A DNA stretch of 64,000 nt from an uncultured Chloroflexota bacterium (GCA_913045935.1 CAJWSY010000001.1:46397-110396); one strand, 5' to 3'; numbered from the stretch's first letter, positions 1 through 9,979 are shown. Numbers and translations: made by a program. The notes: a model not told the origin generated them from the letters alone.

Positions 1-764
1 ATTAATTTAGCATGCACTAACAATCTTGAGTGATACAAAAAACTTGGAACACAAGTAACCAAAACTATTTCAGGGGATTCGGAATCAATTTCTAGTACCA
101 AATCATCTTTGGGAATAACTTCTGTTTTATAAATTTGGTAAACAAATGTTTTAGATTTTGTTTCAATATGCACATATATATATGGATCAAATTGCATCAA
201 TTCAGGAATCTTAGGTAACATATGAAATACTTTACCTTCTTTTTTAATAAAGCTTTCCAAATGCCCAAAATACCAAGATTTACCTTTCTCACCAGGTTTT
301 ACAGATTCAGGTATATGCCCAACAACATTTTTTGGGGTCTCATAAGAGGAAGAATCACCCAAATCAATAATATCTAATTCTTTAATCTGAGATTTCAATC
401 CTATTTCTTTTATCATAATTGATTTAGGAGTATTATCCTCAAATATATCAAAAATCGATTTTTGATATATTTGAAAATTAGTTGGGAGACCTGCATAAGG
501 ATCTGCATTATCCTCGTCTTGGTTAACAATAATTCCTGCATCTATTTTTGTTTGATTATTATTTACTGACTTGTCATCTTCAGACAAAACAGTAGATTGT
601 TTTTTTTGAACAACTAAAAGTTCATCATTTATTTCATTGTTTAAATTTTGGATATCAGTTTTTGAGTATTGAATCAATGCAAATATCAAAATTCCAAAAA
701 TTAAAAAGAAAAATCCAAAAATCTCAAATACGTGATACTTTAGTAGTAATTTAAAAAAATTCAA
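1..764 (-). CDS. Sortase family protein (partial, C-terminus beyond window start), N-terminal TM segment
   Basis: Own translation of the minus strand from TTG at 764: MNFFKLLLKYHVFEIFGFFFLIFGILIFALIQYSK...VGHIPESVKPGEKGKSWYFGHLES...IVLVTCVPSFLYHSRLLVHAKL. Sortase-like pG..G...GH, TC and downstream Arg motifs. No stop before the window edge. Absent from the supplied track. Confidence 0.85.
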   Translation of the reverse strand, partial: MNFFKLLLKYHVFEIFGFFFLIFGILIFALIQYSKTDIQNLNNEINDELLVVQKKQSTVLSEDDKSVNNNQTKIDAGIIVNQDEDNADPYAGLPTNFQIYQKSIFDIFEDNTPKSIMIKEIGLKSQIKELDIIDLGDSSSYETPKNVVGHIPESVKPGEKGKSWYFGHLESFIKKEGKVFHMLPKIPELMQFDPYIYVHIETKSKTFVYQIYKTEVIPKDDLVLEIDSESPEIVLVTCVPSFLYHSRLLVHAKL

Positions 765-776
765 TATTTATAAATC

Positions 777-995
777 TTAACGGACCCTGGGAGAATGAGA
801 TTCGCCGCTTGCAATTGGTTCATCTATATATACATCCCCATTTCTAATTTTCAAGTTATATCCACAATCCGGAACATTGCATACCCATGCTTTGTAATGA
901 ATTGCTGCCCCCTGATTACCAAAGTCTGAAAGCGGTAACAAAGTTCCACCTTTTGTACATTTCATACATTTAGGAAAATTTGATTCATCTGCCAT
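777..995 (-). CDS. Small zinc-ribbon-like protein (CxxC...CxxxxC)
   Basis: 72 aa ORF; KCMKC and CNVPDC cysteine pairs; lies just upstream of and codirectional with the sortase ORF. Confidence 0.6.
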   Translation of the reverse strand: MADESNFPKCMKCTKGGTLLPLSDFGNQGAAIHYKAWVCNVPDCGYNLKIRNGDVYIDEPIASGESHSPRVR

Positions 996-1051
996 TAACG
1001 ATCCCCTCTTTTATATTTATATTACTAGTATTATATTCGATATATTTTTTT

Positions 1052-1894
1052 TTACCAAGATAATAAATTTGATGCATTTTTATAAAATATATCATCCAAC
1101 TCGTAAGTGGTTAACTTTGAATCTCTAATATTTTGAACTGCTCTTTCTATAGAAATCAATCCATAATCACTTCCAAACAATATTTTTTTTGATCCTAAAA
1201 TTTCATAAAATACTTTTACAATTTTCGGATCATATAAAAAATCTATTGCAGCAGTATCATAGTAAACATTGTCTAATTCTTTTTTTAATTCAGGCATAAA
1301 ATAATAAATAGGAAGACCTCCTCCTAAATGAGAAAAAATCATTTTAAGATTTTTGTATTTCTTCGCAAAGGAATATAATTTGCTTGGAAACATTCTGCCT
1401 TTGCCCTTATAAATATGGCCAACCGGCTCAGAAGAATGAAAATTAATAATCATATTATTTGATACCATTATTTCAACAATAGGATCAAATATATTAAAAT
1501 TTAATAAATCAAATCCTTGGGCATCTGGATGTAACTCGCCAATTCCAATAACTCCTTTACTGTACATTCTGTCTAATTCTTCTAAACATTTTTCAATACC
1601 CCAAGTTATATTTATGGAACCAAAAGTTTTGACTTGATCGTATTTTGTTGACATTTCAATTAAAAAATCATTGGTATATTTTGTAAGCTCAAAATCTTGA
1701 TAACCTATACTCTGTATGATTAATTTGATTTTTGGATATTTATTTAAAATTTGGACTAAATCATCTTCTATAGGGATATTAATTCTTTTTTCTTCGTACA
1801 ATTCAGAAAAATTTGAATCCAATCTGCAATATTTAGATCGATTCAATTTCATGTCATTAGGGAAAAAATGTGTATGTACATCGATTATATTCAT
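1052..1894 (-). CDS. Amidohydrolase family protein (amidohydrolase 2 / ACMSD-like)
   Basis: IDVHTHFFP start, central His motifs (INFHSSEP, IFSHLGGG), ILFGSDYG C-terminal motif. Confidence 0.75.
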   Translation of the reverse strand: MNIIDVHTHFFPNDMKLNRSKYCRLDSNFSELYEEKRINIPIEDDLVQILNKYPKIKLIIQSIGYQDFELTKYTNDFLIEMSTKYDQVKTFGSINITWGIEKCLEELDRMYSKGVIGIGELHPDAQGFDLLNFNIFDPIVEIMVSNNMIINFHSSEPVGHIYKGKGRMFPSKLYSFAKKYKNLKMIFSHLGGGLPIYYFMPELKKELDNVYYDTAAIDFLYDPKIVKVFYEILGSKKILFGSDYGLISIERAVQNIRDSKLTTYELDDIFYKNASNLLSW

Positions 1895-1974
1895 AGTACT
1901 ATGTCTTAAATATATTTAATAATAACAAAATAATAATAAATATTTTATATTTTCTAGGGAGCAAAAAATTACTA

Positions 1975-3234
1975 ATGATAAATATAGATCTACTAAGAAC
2001 TAACGATAACAAAACAATCATATCTCTAACTAATAGAAATGTTGACAAATCTGAACTTGATAAAATCACAAAATTTGATGCAAAAAGACGAAAATTAATA
2101 GAAAACATAGATTTATTAAGATCAAAAAGAAATACTACTTCTAAAGAATTAAGCAAAATGAAAGACAAACCTCAAAATGTTATTGATGAGATGAGACTGC
2201 TTGGCAAAGATATAAAAGAAAAAGAAAAAGATTTGTCACAAATCAGTGAACAGTTAAACTCTTTACTACTAACAATCCCGAATATTCCTGCAAAAGATGT
2301 CCCTATAGGAGAAAATGAAGATTTAAATAAAATTATTTATTCAGAAAAATATGAAACAAATGATAATTTCAATCCTCTACCTCATTGGGATATAGGCACA
2401 AAGCTAGATTTGATTGACTTTGAAAGAGGTACAAAATTATCAGGATCAAGATTTTATATTCTAAAAAATAAAGCAGCTCAATTGCAAAGAGCCTTAACTA
2501 ATTGGATGCTTGATAATCATTTAAACAATGATTATCAAGAACACTACCTCCCCAACCTAGTAAAAGAATCAGTAGTGCGAGGCGCAGGACAATTGCCAAA
2601 ATTTAAAGACACAATGTTTAGCGATCAAGAATCAGAATTATGGCTAATACCTACAGCAGAAGTTCCCATAACTAATATTTATGCTAATGAGATAATAACA
2701 TCAGATCAATTGCCAATAAAAATTGTTGCACAAACTTCATGTTTTAGAAATGAAAAAGCTGCGGCCGGGAAAGATACAAGGGGAATTAAAAGAGTGCATC
2801 AATTTGAAAAAGTTGAATTGTATCAGTTTGTTGAACCTGAAAAATCTGAAGATGCACTAGATTCTATGCTGAATGCATGCGTAGATCTTTGTAAAAAATT
2901 AGGGCTTACGTACAGAATCAAACTTTTATGTACTGGCGACTTAGGATTTTGTTCAAATAAAACCTACGATATAGAAGTTTGGTCGCCTGGCTCTCAAGAA
3001 TGGCTTGAGGTTAGCTCTGTTTCAAATTGTACCGATTTTCAAAGTAGAAGATCAAATACGAAATTTAAAAAAAATCCAAAGTCTAAAACAGAATACTTGC
3101 ACACCTTAAATGGATCAGGTCTAGCTCTTCCAAGGATAATAATTGCAATATTAGAAACATATCAAAATGAAGATTTGAGTATAGATATCCCTGAAACTTT
3201 ATGGGATTATACTAAATTCAAAAAAATATCTTAA
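1975..3234 (+). CDS. serS: Serine--tRNA ligase
   Basis: Coiled-coil N-terminus, class II motifs (TAEVPITN, TSCFRNEKAAAGKDTRGIKRVHQFEKVE, NGSGLALPR). Confidence 0.97.
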   Translation: MINIDLLRTNDNKTIISLTNRNVDKSELDKITKFDAKRRKLIENIDLLRSKRNTTSKELSKMKDKPQNVIDEMRLLGKDIKEKEKDLSQISEQLNSLLLTIPNIPAKDVPIGENEDLNKIIYSEKYETNDNFNPLPHWDIGTKLDLIDFERGTKLSGSRFYILKNKAAQLQRALTNWMLDNHLNNDYQEHYLPNLVKESVVRGAGQLPKFKDTMFSDQESELWLIPTAEVPITNIYANEIITSDQLPIKIVAQTSCFRNEKAAAGKDTRGIKRVHQFEKVELYQFVEPEKSEDALDSMLNACVDLCKKLGLTYRIKLLCTGDLGFCSNKTYDIEVWSPGSQEWLEVSSVSNCTDFQSRRSNTKFKKNPKSKTEYLHTLNGSGLALPRIIIAILETYQNEDLSIDIPETLWDYTKFKKIS

Positions 3235-3240
3235 AATTTT

Positions 3241-4785
3241 CTATGAATACATTTCCCTAAGATCTTTCTTTAGAATTTTGCCCATTGAATTTCTTGGTAA
3301 TTTGTCTACAAATATTATTTGTTCGGGACGTTTGTAGCCTGACAACTTATCTTTACAAAAATCAAATATTACATTTTTATCAACAAGATCTCCATCTTTC
3401 AATACAATAACAGCTACTACTACTTCACCCCATTGCTCATCAGGCAATCCTATTACAGCAACTTCAGATATATTTTTATGTCCATATATTATTTGTTCGA
3501 TTTCTTCAGGAGAAATCATCTCTCCGCCTCTTTTAATAAAATCTTTGGCTCTACCTGAAAGAAAAATATACCCAGCATCATCAATATATCCTAGATCTCC
3601 TGTATATAGCCATCCATTTATCAAAACAGAATTAGTTTCTTTTTCATTGTTCCAATAACCTGTCATAATTCTATCTCCCTTTGCTATTATTTCGCCTATA
3701 ACAAAAGAATCTACTTCTTCAGAATTATCATCAACTATTTTAACTTCCACATCAGGAAGTGGTTTGCCTATAGAGGTAAGTCTTTTTAATTTTAATTCTT
3801 TTTCTTTTTCTGTTCCAAATATTTTATGATCATCCGGTCCTAAAGAAGTTATTGTTGCTGCTGTCTCTGTTTGACCAAATGCATTAATAAAATTTGTTCC
3901 AGGAAATTTTGAAATTGCTTCTTCTAATACACTGATAGGCATAGGTGCAGCTCCGTAAGTTATAACGTCTAGTGATTGATAATTATAATTTGTAAATTCG
4001 GGGCTATCTATAATTTGTTTTAACATAGTTGGAACAAGCATAACTCGATTAACGTTGAATTTTTCTACTGACTTCATCCATTCGACAGCTTCAAATTGGT
4101 CCTGGATAACCGTAGTTCGGGCTGAGTAAATCCCAGAGATTAAAGTTTGAATTCCCGCAACATGATATAGCGGAACGGAAAGTAAATTTACTTCATTAAA
4201 TTCAGGATCTGGAGGATTAAGATTATTTAAAGCAAAATCACAAAAACTGGAATGATTAAGTATAACGGCTTTTGGTGTACTAGTTGTACCTGCAGTATAA
4301 ACTAACAAGGCTAAAGAATTATTATTATCGCTTTCTATCAAAGAGTTATATGTATTATCTAAATTATTAATACCTAACCAAGGATCAGAAAATTCATCAT
4401 CAATACTTACACAAATAGGTTTGCAATTAGACTTTGATATAGCAGAATCAATCAAATCATGGTAACGAGTACCGGCAAATATTATATTTGGATTGCTATC
4501 ATTTAACATAAATTCTAATTCTTCAGCCTTTGATCTATAATTTATAGGAACCACCACAGCTCCAATATTGCATGCAGCAAAAACAATTTTTACCCAATCA
4601 ACAGTATTAGTATGAAAATAAAAAATTCTATCCCCATTTTTCACTCCAAGATTCAGTAATATATTTGAAAAGCTTAAGACCTCAGTTTGCAATTCACCAA
4701 ATGTTAGCGAATTGTTTTTATATATAAATCCTTTTCGTTCAGGACAAATTGATGCTGATATTTCTAATAAATCATTTATGTTCAA
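3241..4785 (-). CDS. AMP-dependent acyl-CoA synthetase/ligase
   Basis: YTAGTTSTPKA, YTGDLGYIDDAGYIFLSGRAKDFIKRGGE, and C-terminal GKILKKDLR. Confidence 0.93.
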   Translation of the reverse strand: MNINDLLEISASICPERKGFIYKNNSLTFGELQTEVLSFSNILLNLGVKNGDRIFYFHTNTVDWVKIVFAACNIGAVVVPINYRSKAEELEFMLNDSNPNIIFAGTRYHDLIDSAISKSNCKPICVSIDDEFSDPWLGINNLDNTYNSLIESDNNNSLALLVYTAGTTSTPKAVILNHSSFCDFALNNLNPPDPEFNEVNLLSVPLYHVAGIQTLISGIYSARTTVIQDQFEAVEWMKSVEKFNVNRVMLVPTMLKQIIDSPEFTNYNYQSLDVITYGAAPMPISVLEEAISKFPGTNFINAFGQTETAATITSLGPDDHKIFGTEKEKELKLKRLTSIGKPLPDVEVKIVDDNSEEVDSFVIGEIIAKGDRIMTGYWNNEKETNSVLINGWLYTGDLGYIDDAGYIFLSGRAKDFIKRGGEMISPEEIEQIIYGHKNISEVAVIGLPDEQWGEVVVAVIVLKDGDLVDKNVIFDFCKDKLSGYKRPEQIIFVDKLPRNSMGKILKKDLREMYS

Positions 4786-4793
4786 TTATTCAC

Positions 4794-5504
4794 CTAGTTT
4801 ACTTCTGAATATATTTTTTCAAGTTGCTCTGATAAAAATATATTTTCATCTGAGCTAACTCGTAATAAATTTTTTACATTTTTTATTCTATTTAATTCAA
4901 TATTTTCTATATTTTGGCTAAATTCATCAACTTTTTTCAACAGTAAATCGTAGTCATGAGAATGAAAATTTACTATTCCATAATCATAAGCTTTATAAAC
5001 ATCTACAGGTTGAGCAAATAATAGTATTTCTTTTGCAACAGATATGGATGTTTTTTTCAATAATGTCTGAGTGCCTCCAGAAATAGGAGTAATAGATAAT
5101 TCAACTTCTGGCATCTTAAATATTGTACTTTGGTGAGAAAAAACAAAATCCGATAACAATACGATTTCAAATCCTGATCCAACCACCCATCCTTGTGTGA
5201 TACAAATTATAGGTTTGTTAAAATTATACAAATCTTTCCATAGTGTGTTTTCCTTTGATATCAAATTAGATTCTATGATAGAGGGATAACTATTAAATTC
5301 TGACAAATCCGCTCCAACACAAAAATTGTTAGACTCAGATTTTATAACTACAATTTTAATATCATTATCTAAATTGCAAGCATTAAGGATTTCTGAAAAT
5401 TCGTATCTCATTTCTATGCTAAGTGCGTTGTTTTTTTTAGGATTATTAAAAATAATATTTCCAACATTTTTAACTTTATTGAATTTCATATATTTCCAAT
5501 ACAT
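4794..5504 (-). CDS. Enoyl-CoA hydratase/isomerase family protein
   Basis: FNNPKKNNALSIEM, FCVGADLSEF, GWVVGSGFEIVLLSDF crotonase motifs. Confidence 0.85.
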   Translation of the reverse strand: MYWKYMKFNKVKNVGNIIFNNPKKNNALSIEMRYEFSEILNACNLDNDIKIVVIKSESNNFCVGADLSEFNSYPSIIESNLISKENTLWKDLYNFNKPIICITQGWVVGSGFEIVLLSDFVFSHQSTIFKMPEVELSITPISGGTQTLLKKTSISVAKEILLFAQPVDVYKAYDYGIVNFHSHDYDLLLKKVDEFSQNIENIELNRIKNVKNLLRVSSDENIFLSEQLEKIYSEVN

Positions 5505-6245
5505 TTATTCACCTAAGTATGGTTTACGTTTTTTTCTATTTTTAAATGCATTAATAGATTGTTTTCGATCGTGGCTATTTAAAAGGATAGAATATAAATC
5601 ATTTTCGCTATTCATCCCTTGCATGGTATTAGTACTCAAATTAAAGTTAATTGCATTTTTTGTAAATTGCATAGCCAAAGGTGAATTCTTAGATAAATTC
5701 AATAATTTTTCATCTAATGTTAAATTAAGATTACTATCTTCAACTAATTCATTAATTAAACCAATTTTTAATGCAGCTTTGCTATCGTATGTTTTACCAA
5801 ACATAATCATTTGTTTAGCTTGATTTAAACCAATAATTCTTGGAAGTAATCTTGTTGCGCCATCAAATTGCATGTTGTAATCATACATCTGAGACATTCT
5901 GAAAAATGAATTAACTCCAGCTATTCTATAATCCATAGGTAACGTTAACTCTAATAATCTATTGGACACATCTCCATTTATTAAACCAATAACAGGTTTT
6001 TTTATATTGATAATTAAATTAGTTAAACTAAAATTATCTATTAATTCTCTAGAATCTAAATTTAAAATTTGTTTTACATTAGTCAAATCAAATCCTACAA
6101 CCCAAATATTTTTATCAGTGTTAATTTCAGTAATAATAGACTGTAAATTGTGATGTATTAATTCTGGAGAAAATTCTTCATCATTTATTGTAATCACAAT
6201 ATAATTATCTTTGTTTTTAATAGATATTTGTTCTTTATCATTCAT
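5505..6245 (-). CDS. Enoyl-CoA hydratase/isomerase family protein (second, divergent copy)
   Basis: Crotonase-like pattern (KPVIGLINGDVSNRLLELTLPMDYRIAG, GATRLLPRIIGLNQAKQMIMFGKTYDSKAALKIGLINELV). Confidence 0.75.
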   Translation of the reverse strand: MNDKEQISIKNKDNYIVITINDEEFSPELIHHNLQSIITEINTDKNIWVVGFDLTNVKQILNLDSRELIDNFSLTNLIINIKKPVIGLINGDVSNRLLELTLPMDYRIAGVNSFFRMSQMYDYNMQFDGATRLLPRIIGLNQAKQMIMFGKTYDSKAALKIGLINELVEDSNLNLTLDEKLLNLSKNSPLAMQFTKNAINFNLSTNTMQGMNSENDLYSILLNSHDRKQSINAFKNRKKRKPYLGE

Positions 6246-7083
6246 GTTTAATTATATTCAACCTATTTGTTACATATTCAATAGAAGGTATGCCATTAAT
6301 ACCTAAATTTTCCACAACAAAACTTGCTGCGCAATTGGCAATATTTACTGCAAATTCAATGCTCTTAGTCTTATAATAATAAACTAACAAATATAAAGCA
6401 AAAATATCGCCTGCACCCGTAGGATCCAATACCCTGTTTGGTGTATAGGAATTGAATTTTGCAGATTTATTGTAATCAGAGTATATTTTAGCCCCTCTTT
6501 CCGATAAAGTAACTGCAATATATTTTACGTAATTAAATAAATATTTTTTATCCATATAATCATCTTCTTCTTCAGAATATGAAATCAAATCTATATCATG
6601 AAAATTTTCATTTAATGAAATCTTTTTTAAACAAATTTCCGATTTTTTATTCAGATGTCTTGTAAGCCCTTGGGGGGATAATAAAGAAATTTCATAATCA
6701 AAATTGTTTCTTACGTTTAAATCTAATTCATTGAAAATCGGTGCGATCATTAGCATTTTAGTTTTTATTTTACTTGTCAAATTTAGATTAATTTTCTTTG
6801 TATAATTCTTGATAATTCCCTTCCTGATTTTTTTTTCGTAATTCCATACAAACTCTGTGTTGCTTTCACTATTTACACAATAAATATCTAATTGATCATG
6901 ATTTGGCAAATCTAATTCAGAAATTGAATGATTACTTATTATCAATGTTTTCAACCCCATCATTGCTGATCCTATTCCAGCGTAAATACTAGAACCTCCA
7001 ACATTAAAAGTTGAATTGTATTCAAAAAAATCTTTAGTTATATTACCTACTATAACAACATCATATGAATTTCGAAAAATCAA
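6238..7083 (-). CDS. PfkB-family carbohydrate kinase
   Basis: VGGSSIYAG N-terminal motif and LDPTGAGDIFALYLLVYYY C-terminal PfkB signature. Confidence 0.8.
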   Translation of the reverse strand: MIFRNSYDVVIVGNITKDFFEYNSTFNVGGSSIYAGIGSAMMGLKTLIISNHSISELDLPNHDQLDIYCVNSESNTEFVWNYEKKIRKGIIKNYTKKINLNLTSKIKTKMLMIAPIFNELDLNVRNNFDYEISLLSPQGLTRHLNKKSEICLKKISLNENFHDIDLISYSEEEDDYMDKKYLFNYVKYIAVTLSERGAKIYSDYNKSAKFNSYTPNRVLDPTGAGDIFALYLLVYYYKTKSIEFAVNIANCAASFVVENLGINGIPSIEYVTNRLNIIKHE

Positions 7084-7098
7084 ATTACGTAAAAACTT

Positions 7099-7737
7099 TT
7101 ATTTTAATTTCAAAACAACGTGTCTATCTCTACCGTAATCCTCACTCTCAGACACTATTTTTTTGTGATCAGAAAAATATCTATGGACATATCTTCTGTC
7201 AAAAGAAGGCATTGGATCGAGAGCAACTTTCTTTTTTGTTTTCAAAACTTTAGATTCCATTTTTTTTGATAATTGAAACAAATTATTTAGTTTTTTTTCA
7301 ATATAACCCTCAACATCTAATGAAACTAATTGGTCTCTTTTGTTTAATTTTTTTTGAATCATCAAGTTTGTCAAATACTGCAAGGATCTCAATGTTTCTC
7401 CTCGTCTACCAATAATTAATGCAGCATCTTCTCCATCTAGAGATATTATTGAATCAGATATTTTATCATTATTAATTAATTTGGTTGTAATGGTCATATC
7501 TGATTCTAAAAATCCTAATATATTTCTTAGAATTTCATAAGCAATTTGAATATTTTCGGAAACATCTGATTTTTTTTCAACTTTAACTTTTGCTTCCTCG
7601 TTACCAAACCCTAATAGTCCACTTTTACCTCTACTAATAACTTTAATTTCTACTTCTTCTCTGCTTGCGTTTAGTTCTACTAGTGCGATGTCTATTGCTT
7701 CTTCTATTGTTTTTCCTGTTGTTTCTATCACTCTCAT
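7099..7737 (-). CDS. jag: Jag/KhpB RNA-binding protein (Jag_N, KH, R3H)
   Basis: MRVIETTGKTIEEAIDIAL...GLLGFG Jag_N domain, IIGRRGETLRSLQYLTNL KH motif, FDRRYVHRYF R3H. Start moved to the internal Met matching Jag_N. Confidence 0.92.
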   Translation of the reverse strand: MRVIETTGKTIEEAIDIALVELNASREEVEIKVISRGKSGLLGFGNEEAKVKVEKKSDVSENIQIAYEILRNILGFLESDMTITTKLINNDKISDSIISLDGEDAALIIGRRGETLRSLQYLTNLMIQKKLNKRDQLVSLDVEGYIEKKLNNLFQLSKKMESKVLKTKKKVALDPMPSFDRRYVHRYFSDHKKIVSESEDYGRDRHVVLKLK

Positions 7738-8566
7738 TTTCGTCCTCAACTTGAATAATTTTATTATCTTCAATTTCATTTTCTAAATCTTTATCTTCAT
7801 CGATCAATTTTGAATTCAAATTAAAAAGATTCTGAATTTTTCCAGTTATGATCAACTGAATAACTGTACCAATAACATTTGATATTAACCAATATAATGC
7901 CAAACCACTTGGAAAGCTCAGCGTGAAGTATCCAAGTAATATAGGCATAAACCATAACATCATTCTATTAGTAGATTTTTGCCTTTCATCTATTGCAGGT
8001 GTGGCTGTGGTTTTTTGCATAAAAAATGTAGATGCTCCAACTAATAACGGTAAAAATATTTTTGTGTATATATCTGCTGATCCAACAATGATTTCCAAAT
8101 TTAGCCATAAAAATTGACCGTCAATAGGAATAGCTTGATTTATCAATGGAATAAATCCATAAATCGAATCATATAATTGGCTTAAGTTTTCTGGATTAGA
8201 AGGTAATGTGATATACAACGCCTGGTACAATCCAATAAAAATGGGCATTTGAATTACTAGTGGACCTAAACAACCAACAGGATTTATTCCTTGTTGCCTG
8301 TAGATATTCATAGTCTCTTGAGATATTCTTTGTCTATCATCCTTGTATTTTTCTTGTATTGCTTTTATTTTAGGTTGTATAAGAGACATAGCTTTCATTT
8401 GACGAGTTTGTCTAATTGATAAAGGAAACATAGCCATCCTAATAAGTACAGTAAAAGATATAATGCTTAATCCAAAGCTATTTCCAAGTAATATATAAAG
8501 CAAGATCAAACTATTGACCATTGGTCTAATAAAAACTAAATTCCATATGTCTGCAAATATTTCCAT
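7643..8566 (-). CDS. yidC: Membrane protein insertase YidC
   Basis: YidC core (LIRMAMFPLSIRQTRQMKAMSLIQPKIKAIQEKYKDD...GCLGPLVIQMPIFIGLYQAL), Arg-rich C-terminal tail. Confidence 0.96.
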   Translation of the reverse strand: MEIFADIWNLVFIRPMVNSLILLYILLGNSFGLSIISFTVLIRMAMFPLSIRQTRQMKAMSLIQPKIKAIQEKYKDDRQRISQETMNIYRQQGINPVGCLGPLVIQMPIFIGLYQALYITLPSNPENLSQLYDSIYGFIPLINQAIPIDGQFLWLNLEIIVGSADIYTKIFLPLLVGASTFFMQKTTATPAIDERQKSTNRMMLWFMPILLGYFTLSFPSGLALYWLISNVIGTVIQLIITGKIQNLFNLNSKLIDEDKDLENEIEDNKIIQVEDENESDRNNRKNNRRSNRHRTSRTKRKQRRSRN

Positions 8567-8581
8567 AACTATCCTAAATAA

Positions 8582-9757
8582 TTAACAAGAAGGGTCCCAA
8601 TCCTCTTCATTTCTATCATCATTTTCTCGTGTAAAAAATGGTTTCTGCCATAATTCATCAGGATTACCATTCTTTTTTATGTTAAAACCTCTCAAAGATC
8701 CATCAGATACTTGAATAAATATGTTATTCTCATGAACTTCAATAGAAGAGTAAATCTTTTTATCAATATTACAAGTTCCTAATTTTCTTTTTGAATCTTT
8801 GTGAATGACTAATAATTCTCCATTTTTTGTTACAAAAATCAAAAAATCGTCGATTACCACTGGAGATGAGACTATTGGACTTTTTGTCTCGTATTTCCAT
8901 TTAATTTGTCCAGTATTTTTATTCAAAGCATATATACTTCCGTCTAAATTTGGAGCGTAAACTATATCTGTATTTATTACTGGAGCAGTCCAAAACCAAC
9001 CTTTTGAATCATCAAACTCCCATATCAAATTACCGTTTTTAGCATTTATCGAATAAAATTTTCTATTTAAAGTACCAAAGTAAATTTGATTATTTTCTAA
9101 TATCGGAGAACCAACTATACTAGATTTGGTATCAAATTCCCAATTAAGATTGCATTGATTGTTGATGGAGTACATATTACCATCCATAGAACCAAAAATA
9201 ATTTGTTGATTTAGCTCATCATATACAGGAGTATTCCAAATTGCTTCCTCAGCTTGATATGAGCATACAGGATCAAACATCTCTAATTTGTTATATTTAA
9301 ATATTAACAATTCCCCATTTGATGCCGGTACATATATTAAATCTTCGTGAGAAACAATATTTCCGACTATCATGGGGCCATAATTTTCTTCAGATAATAA
9401 TACCTTCTCTTCTATATCTTGCAAGGATACTTCATCTAATCCTGTTTGTTTATTAAATCCTAATATTTTACCTGCAGATGTGCCGATAAAAGTTTTGTTA
9501 TCATAAATAAAAGGTTTAGAATAAATCGCTTTTGCAACAAACCTTCTGTCTTCGTCGTCTAAAGAAACTGCTCTCCAATTCTCACTGCCGCTATCTATGT
9601 TTACTGAAATCAACTCTCCATCAATAGTTGCAACATATACATTTCCTTCATCAACTAAAGGTGTTGACCAGCCTGAACCCTGAAATCTGTCAGCTGTACA
9701 AGCAACAAAGCTCAAAATAACAAATGCAGATGTAATTATTCTCTTAATATTACTCAT
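8582..9757 (-). CDS. PQQ-like beta-propeller repeat lipoprotein (BamB-like)
   Basis: Signal with lipobox-like ILSFVAC; repeated 'V..G....ln...G...W....' blades. Confidence 0.8.
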   Translation of the reverse strand: MSNIKRIITSAFVILSFVACTADRFQGSGWSTPLVDEGNVYVATIDGELISVNIDSGSENWRAVSLDDEDRRFVAKAIYSKPFIYDNKTFIGTSAGKILGFNKQTGLDEVSLQDIEEKVLLSEENYGPMIVGNIVSHEDLIYVPASNGELLIFKYNKLEMFDPVCSYQAEEAIWNTPVYDELNQQIIFGSMDGNMYSINNQCNLNWEFDTKSSIVGSPILENNQIYFGTLNRKFYSINAKNGNLIWEFDDSKGWFWTAPVINTDIVYAPNLDGSIYALNKNTGQIKWKYETKSPIVSSPVVIDDFLIFVTKNGELLVIHKDSKRKLGTCNIDKKIYSSIEVHENNIFIQVSDGSLRGFNIKKNGNPDELWQKPFFTRENDDRNEEDWDPSC

Positions 9758-9963
9758 TTTACTGGATCGTACTCCCTACTATTAAATGGATTACATTTAA
9801 TTAATCTTTTAACAACAAGAAAGGATGCCTTTAAAAAATTATGTCTATTTAAGGCATCAATTGCATACTGGGAGCAAGTTGGTAAATACCTGCATGAACT
9901 AGGCAAATACTGAGATATAGCCTGTTGGTAAAACTTTATTATTAATATTGATATAGATTTCAT
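9754..9963 (-). CDS. yidD: Membrane protein insertion efficiency factor YidD
   Basis: FYQQAISQYLPSSCRYLPTCSQYAIDAL signature. Confidence 0.95.
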   Translation of the reverse strand: MKSISILIIKFYQQAISQYLPSSCRYLPTCSQYAIDALNRHNFLKASFLVVKRLIKCNPFNSREYDPVK

Positions 9964-9979
9964 TTGTTTTATTAGTCTT

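Noticed and set aside
1906-1919. TTAAATATATTTAA palindrome between amidohydrolase and serS
   Set aside because: Composed only of A/T in an AT-rich gap, so likely by chance.
5326-5823. 165-aa plus-strand ORF
   Set aside because: Antisense across two crotonase ORFs; hydrophobic low-complexity translation typical of AT-rich shadow ORFs.
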